A DNA stretch of 64,000 bases from positions 16,181,501 through 16,245,500 of the forward strand of contig NC_135359.1 in NCBI RefSeq assembly GCF_051622035.1. The letters run 5' to 3'. The notes beneath the pieces were generated by a model. That model saw only the letters and a list, made by a program, of their open reading frames with translations. It was not told the DNA's origin and did not search any database. Of this stretch, positions 60,057 to 64,000 are shown piece by piece. Each line of letters opens with the position of its first letter. Within the stretch, counting starts at the first letter, position 1. The stretch comes from Arctopsyche grandis. Lineage: Eukaryota > Arthropoda > Insecta > Trichoptera > Hydropsychidae. Made by a program: the position numbers and the translations under genes.

Positions 60057-60701
60057 CTCAGGGTTCGAAATGGACAGGAATGCATGGGAGCGCCGGGAAT
60101 TCATAAAACGTAAAATTTTCTTATATTCCACACTCTTTCGTAAATTTTGAAAAAAAAAATAGAATTCAATAATTATTATAATTCAATAATTATTATAATT
60201 GTTAACCATTTAGGGTATTATTGTATTTTTAACGAGTAAGGTTTACGATTTCAGGAGTTTATGATTCCATGTACATACATATTTATGTCGGCTTATTCAC
60301 ATTAATACAAGGATTATTCTCATGAACGGCGAAGGTATTTAAGGGGTCTAAAAAATAGTGCAAGAAAAATCGGACAAGATTTAGATTTACAAAATTATTA
60401 TATTATAATATATTTTATATATTATGTTTATTATGTTAGTTTATGATTAAATTATTATAGTTTTAAATATTATGATATTGAAATAATACTACATTTAATA
60501 AATTATAAAATATACGAAATAATAAAATCATTTTATCATTATTTAATTTTTGAGAATTCTCGAAAAATCTTATGATTTTTTGAGAAACGAGAAATGAAAA
60601 AAGCCAAAAAAATTTTGAGAAATTCTCGAGCGGAAACACTAATTGTTACTACGTACATACATATGTATGTAGATAACTTAAAAATTGATAACCATCATTA
60701 C
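60057..60701. other. AT-rich non-coding stretch
   Basis: No gene. It contains a short direct repeat ATTCAATAATTATTATAATT at about 60164-60200. Confidence 0.3.
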
Positions 60702-60930
60702 TAGAGGACGGCGGTGGCGTTTCCATTTCCCAGGAAACAGGATTGACTATTGTCAATTACTATTGTCCGACTAAGCTGGAGAGCAAAATAAAATGGCAAA
60801 ACGATCGGTAGAAAATATACAAAAGACTAGGAAAATATACTGAATCAATATATGTAGAATAGGTTTGTAAAAAAGGTTGACAACATTGAACCCATTTTTT
60901 GGGCAAAAGAATCCTGTCCACCGTTCCTTA
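60702..60930. mobile_element. MITE related to 27769-27928
   Basis: TAGAGGACGGCGGTGGCGTT at the left and (reverse complement) TAAGGAACGGTGGACAGG at the right. It shares CATTTCCCAGGAAAC, TTGACTATTGTCAATTACT and AACATTGAACCCATTTTTT with the other copy. An AT-rich insertion of about 90 bases splits the middle. No clear target duplication was found. Confidence 0.6.
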
Positions 60931-61692
60931 GTTAATACAAGTTGTTCATAGAATCGATCGAAAAACACCTTCTATGACCATAGATAGTATGAAGCGCGTC
61001 GGAAAATTCGGCTCGGTGCGCGCAAGGTGAATGGGTAATCACCGAGATTTAATTTATTCGAAATCCTATTAAGCCGAAGATGCGCCCTCTATTTCACTGG
61101 AGCCGGCTGAAGAAGATCTCCACCCAAGTTTCAAATCTGTCGGCGTGGAGGTAAATTGAATAAGTATGAACCGCCGCTCAAAAAGTGTGTATTTCTTGGC
61201 ACTGGCAGTGGCAGTGGAACGGCACGGCACGGCACATTCTTGAAGTTGTCGCGCGCTTCGTAATCGCATTGTTCGCCAGCACTACATGGAAACGCAATTA
61301 TGGCAGTCGCGTTTGATACGCGCTAATTTAGTTTGTTGTTGAATCGTAATTCGCTTTGCCGGCAACAACACGTTCGGCCGACAAAAGTTTCTCGGGCGCA
61401 GACTCAGCCATTATCCAATTACCGAATCAGCCAACGCGCTTGCGCAATTGTGCCCTTGTACCGACCGACTCTCGTAGATCACTCGCTTATTGCCCTGCTG
61501 ACAATTCTACATTCGTCTTCAAGAATTATTATTGGATTTTTGAATATTCACACAAAGCGTCTAAGTGTTCCATTTTTCTCCAACTTTGGATGGGAATAGA
61601 GCAAGAGTTTCCAAATACTCGACTTCATCAACTATCCGAGTATCGAGTAGTGAAAATAACCGAGTATCCGGTTATATTCCATCATATATGTA
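60931..61692. other. non-coding; GC-richer island 60960-61520
   Basis: A candidate regulatory island with GGCACGGCACGGCAC (61211-61225). The frame at 61356-61856 runs into the Helitron and has no domain. Confidence 0.25.
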
Positions 61693-62474
61693 TCATATAT
61701 ATAAAGACGGTAATCTGTGTGTGTGTGGGTGTGTGTGTGTGTGTGTGTGTCCTAACTCTCGCCGAACATAATGAACGAATCGATAAAAATCGATTAATTC
61801 ATATTTCGACGAGACGACTTTGTCGCGACTCGAACCGATCACCCCAAATAGCCTGAATATGGGTCTAAATTGAGCTAATGGTCTCGGACATTACGCCAAA
61901 TCCAATTTTTCATTTCGCCTTTTTTTTTAAATATTAATTGAAATATTCCTTCTCGCCATATAAAAATACGTAATTTTAATAATTTCATTTAGCGAGGTTT
62001 TGAACCATTTTTTTATGTATTTATTTTCAATTAAATTATAATTATAATTTAAATTATTTATATTTTGACGATATTCGAGAAAAAAATTGATTTCATTCAC
62101 CGCGGGCGCCGGGAATCGAACCTCGGACCCTCCGATCCAAACGCATTGGCGCTAACGAGCTCGCGTCGCATGCCATATCCTCGCCCAGAATACGTGTTGT
62201 AAATACACATCATATGTATATGCACGTAATTTGTTATGTGTCATAATAATATTCAACGTTACGAGGTCAATGACCGTTTGTGTATAATCGGAAAATATTA
62301 CATTTTGTTAACATTAACTTTAAGAATTGAAAATTATTACAAATAAAGAATTGAAAACTATCTATGAGAGTCTACGAAAATAACGGTTCCGGTTCCGGAT
62401 TTTTTTTTTAGTTTTATACGGGTATATAATAATTTAATACCCATGCGATGATATTTCATCGGGCTATTCACTAG
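61693..62474 (+). mobile_element. non-autonomous Helitron H1 with tRNA-like module, copy 2
   Basis: It starts A|TCATATATATAAAGACGG and ends with the CGATGA-TATT-TCATCG hairpin, then GGCTATTCA and CTAG|T; it is 782 bases. The 5' 330 bases and 3' 170 bases match copy 1 in inverted orientation. A tRNA-like unit lies antisense (minus strand): B box GGTTCGATTCC at 62112-62122, followed by CGGCGCCCGC, with GCGAGCTCGTTAGCGCC as the A-box region. Confidence 0.84.
61713..61750. repeat. (TG)n microsatellite in Helitron H1
   Basis: Thirty-eight bases of TG with a GGG interruption, the counterpart of 53472-53511. Confidence 0.85.
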
Positions 62475-62877
62475 TATATATATAATATCGCTATTCTGTC
62501 TGTGTGTCTGTTTGTCTGAGATAACACTCGCTGTAATAGTCGTTTTGATTCGACATACACTCATATACATATACGTCACAGCTAAACCACTGCTAAAACG
62601 TATATACGAATACAATAACTAAATTAAATTGACTGTCACGAACAAACAAACATATATGTATACTGTCTCTTTCGAAATTATATGTATACCAGAATCCGGC
62701 ACCTGCGCCCCTGGAGGCTTTGCCCCTTAGGGCTTCGCCCCCGGCAGCTGTAACTCCGGCACCCCCGGGGAAAAAATCGAATCGGCGCCTATGAATCGAA
62801 AAAAAAAATCGATGACGCACGGATTTACGAACCAACAATACACACATACAAAGTCTCTTTCAAAATTATATATTAGA
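62475..62877. repeat. fragments of Helitron-like repeats
   Basis: TATTCTGTCTGTGTGTCTGT (from 62493) resembles Helitron 5' regions of this window. Two copies of GTCTCTTTC(G/A)AAATTATAT (62668, 62853) match the H3 5' end; the second ends TATTAGA|T at 62877, a full minus-strand H3 start. Between them is a GC-rich piece (GGGCTTCGCCCCCGGCAGC). Confidence 0.5.
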
Positions 62878-64000
62878 TTTTCTTATATACTTTTTGTGTC
62901 CCTATTGAATTACATATGTATAGTTTGTAAATTTATTTTCATTATACGATAATTTCTAATCTCTATGCGCAAAATGAATAGTGAAAGCAAGAAAAAAGTT
63001 CAGTGTTCAGATGATTATTTGAATTTCACTAATTTGCATGCTATTTTCTTCCGAGTTGCACATGCAAGACCCCGAGAGGAATCACGGGTCCTGAGAAAAA
63101 TCATTAAATAAAAAGATCTATAGAGGTATATTTTTAATATGCGAAAAATGATTTCGAAGGAGACTAGAAAATGCCTGTTTCCCATGCCTGAAAAATCAAG
63201 AGTATTCCAACTGAAACCCTTCAGTGCCCGATGTGTGCTCATATTTACATACATATGTATGTCGCCTGAGATAATTATGTAGTCATGCCGGTCCAAAATC
63301 GCATTCGTCCCCTTTGTATATGAAATATTTTACCCAGCTGACGTGATAAATGGGGTAGCAAAGCCCCGTGCCCCCGGCTCGAGACGACAGTTTCAGATGT
63401 GTCCGTGTATCCCCTTCTAGCTGTGATTACAGTACTACAAGTAGGACGAGCCGGTACTTCTCGCCTAACGAAGCTACAAGTAATTAAGTCGGTCTTTACT
63501 TACTCAGTGTTAACGCTGTCTCTTCTTATCTGTCGCTTTGTGTGTGTACTGGGTTTTGCTATCAGCTGCGATAATGGTGGTCCAGTAGGTCTTTATTAAA
63601 AATACACCGGTTTAGTATTCAGATAATAATGTGTGATTTTCAGCCGTCAGTTCGAGCAAGTTTTCCTGCCAGTCCGCGAAAACTTCTTCTGATCTGAACT
63701 GTCGTGATTCTGTTTGGAGTAAATATTAAATATAAGATTATACCACGATCCGGAATAATGATGGAAAGGTGCCGAACGAATAATCCATACTATTTTATTT
63801 TAGTTCGCTTTAAAATATTTTTATAATTTTTAAATTAAACTATTATGTTAATACCTACATTGAACACCTACACCTACCTACCTGAAGTTTCCTACACGCA
63901 AATATATTGTTATATTACAATTCCCATTGAATGATGACCTTAGATAATGTGTCAAGACAAGCGAATGATTTACGTGACGTATTCCAAATTTTATTTTTAT
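62878..64000. other. non-coding right end
   Basis: No gene is recognised. A scrap at 63071-63094 (CCGAGAGGAATCACGGGTCCT-like) recurs near 16240. The patch 63330-63720 is less AT-rich without a convincing exon. Confidence 0.25.

Noticed and set aside
62085-62170. tRNA gene (minus strand)
   Set aside because: Good B box but no full cloverleaf; it is the tRNA-like module of a Helitron.

Overview
The window looks like a gene-poor, AT-rich stretch of an insect chromosome. The evidence is arthropod-style: a SoxB-group HMG-box gene without introns, a short TATA/initiator promoter feeding a tiny first exon, a eukaryotic tRNA-Arg with internal A and B boxes, and dense transposon debris (hAT, piggyBac-like, Helitron, RTE-like LINE, tRNA-derived SINE, palindromic MITEs). 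TACATA/CATATGTATG-type simple sequence is everywhere. I cannot fix the insect order from the sequence alone.

Only three genes are well supported. (1) 20442-21104 (+) encodes a 220-residue SoxB-type transcription factor in a single exon. (2) 28803-28875 (+) is tRNA-Arg(TCG). (3) 32991-33002 joined to 34283-34825 (+) encodes a 184-residue secreted, strongly amphipathic LEA/apolipophorin-like helical protein; its first coding exon is only 12 bases and has a TATA box and initiator upstream. A possible small terminal exon lies at 29441-29656 (-).

Region by region: 1-20 kb is non-coding, with tandem repeats at the left edge, one Helitron, two SINEs, RTE-like LINE tails and two small hAT-type MITEs. 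At 20-22.4 kb the Sox gene is followed directly by a 1.2-kb piggyBac-like non-autonomous element. At 24-26.7 kb there is a complete but decayed hAT element whose 8-bp target duplication is still exact. At 27.7-28.2 kb three MITEs stand back to back. At 30-31.3 kb there is a foldback element. At 32.9-34.9 kb lies the secreted-protein gene. The rest (35-64 kb) is non-coding: GC-richer islands that look like candidate regulatory DNA for a developmental gene, mixed with Helitrons (52.6-53.7, 61.7-62.5 kb), two members of a MITE family with 9-bp target duplications (38.8 and 55.3 kb), TGTTACA-ended MITEs (41.8, 50.3 kb), SINEs and simple repeats.

The genes do not form a pathway. The most plausible reading is a SoxB locus set in a large regulatory desert that has collected mobile elements. 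The best new leads are precisely bounded element families: Helitrons that carry antisense tRNA-like modules, a palindromic MITE with a 9-bp target duplication, and two hAT MITEs that share one target site.
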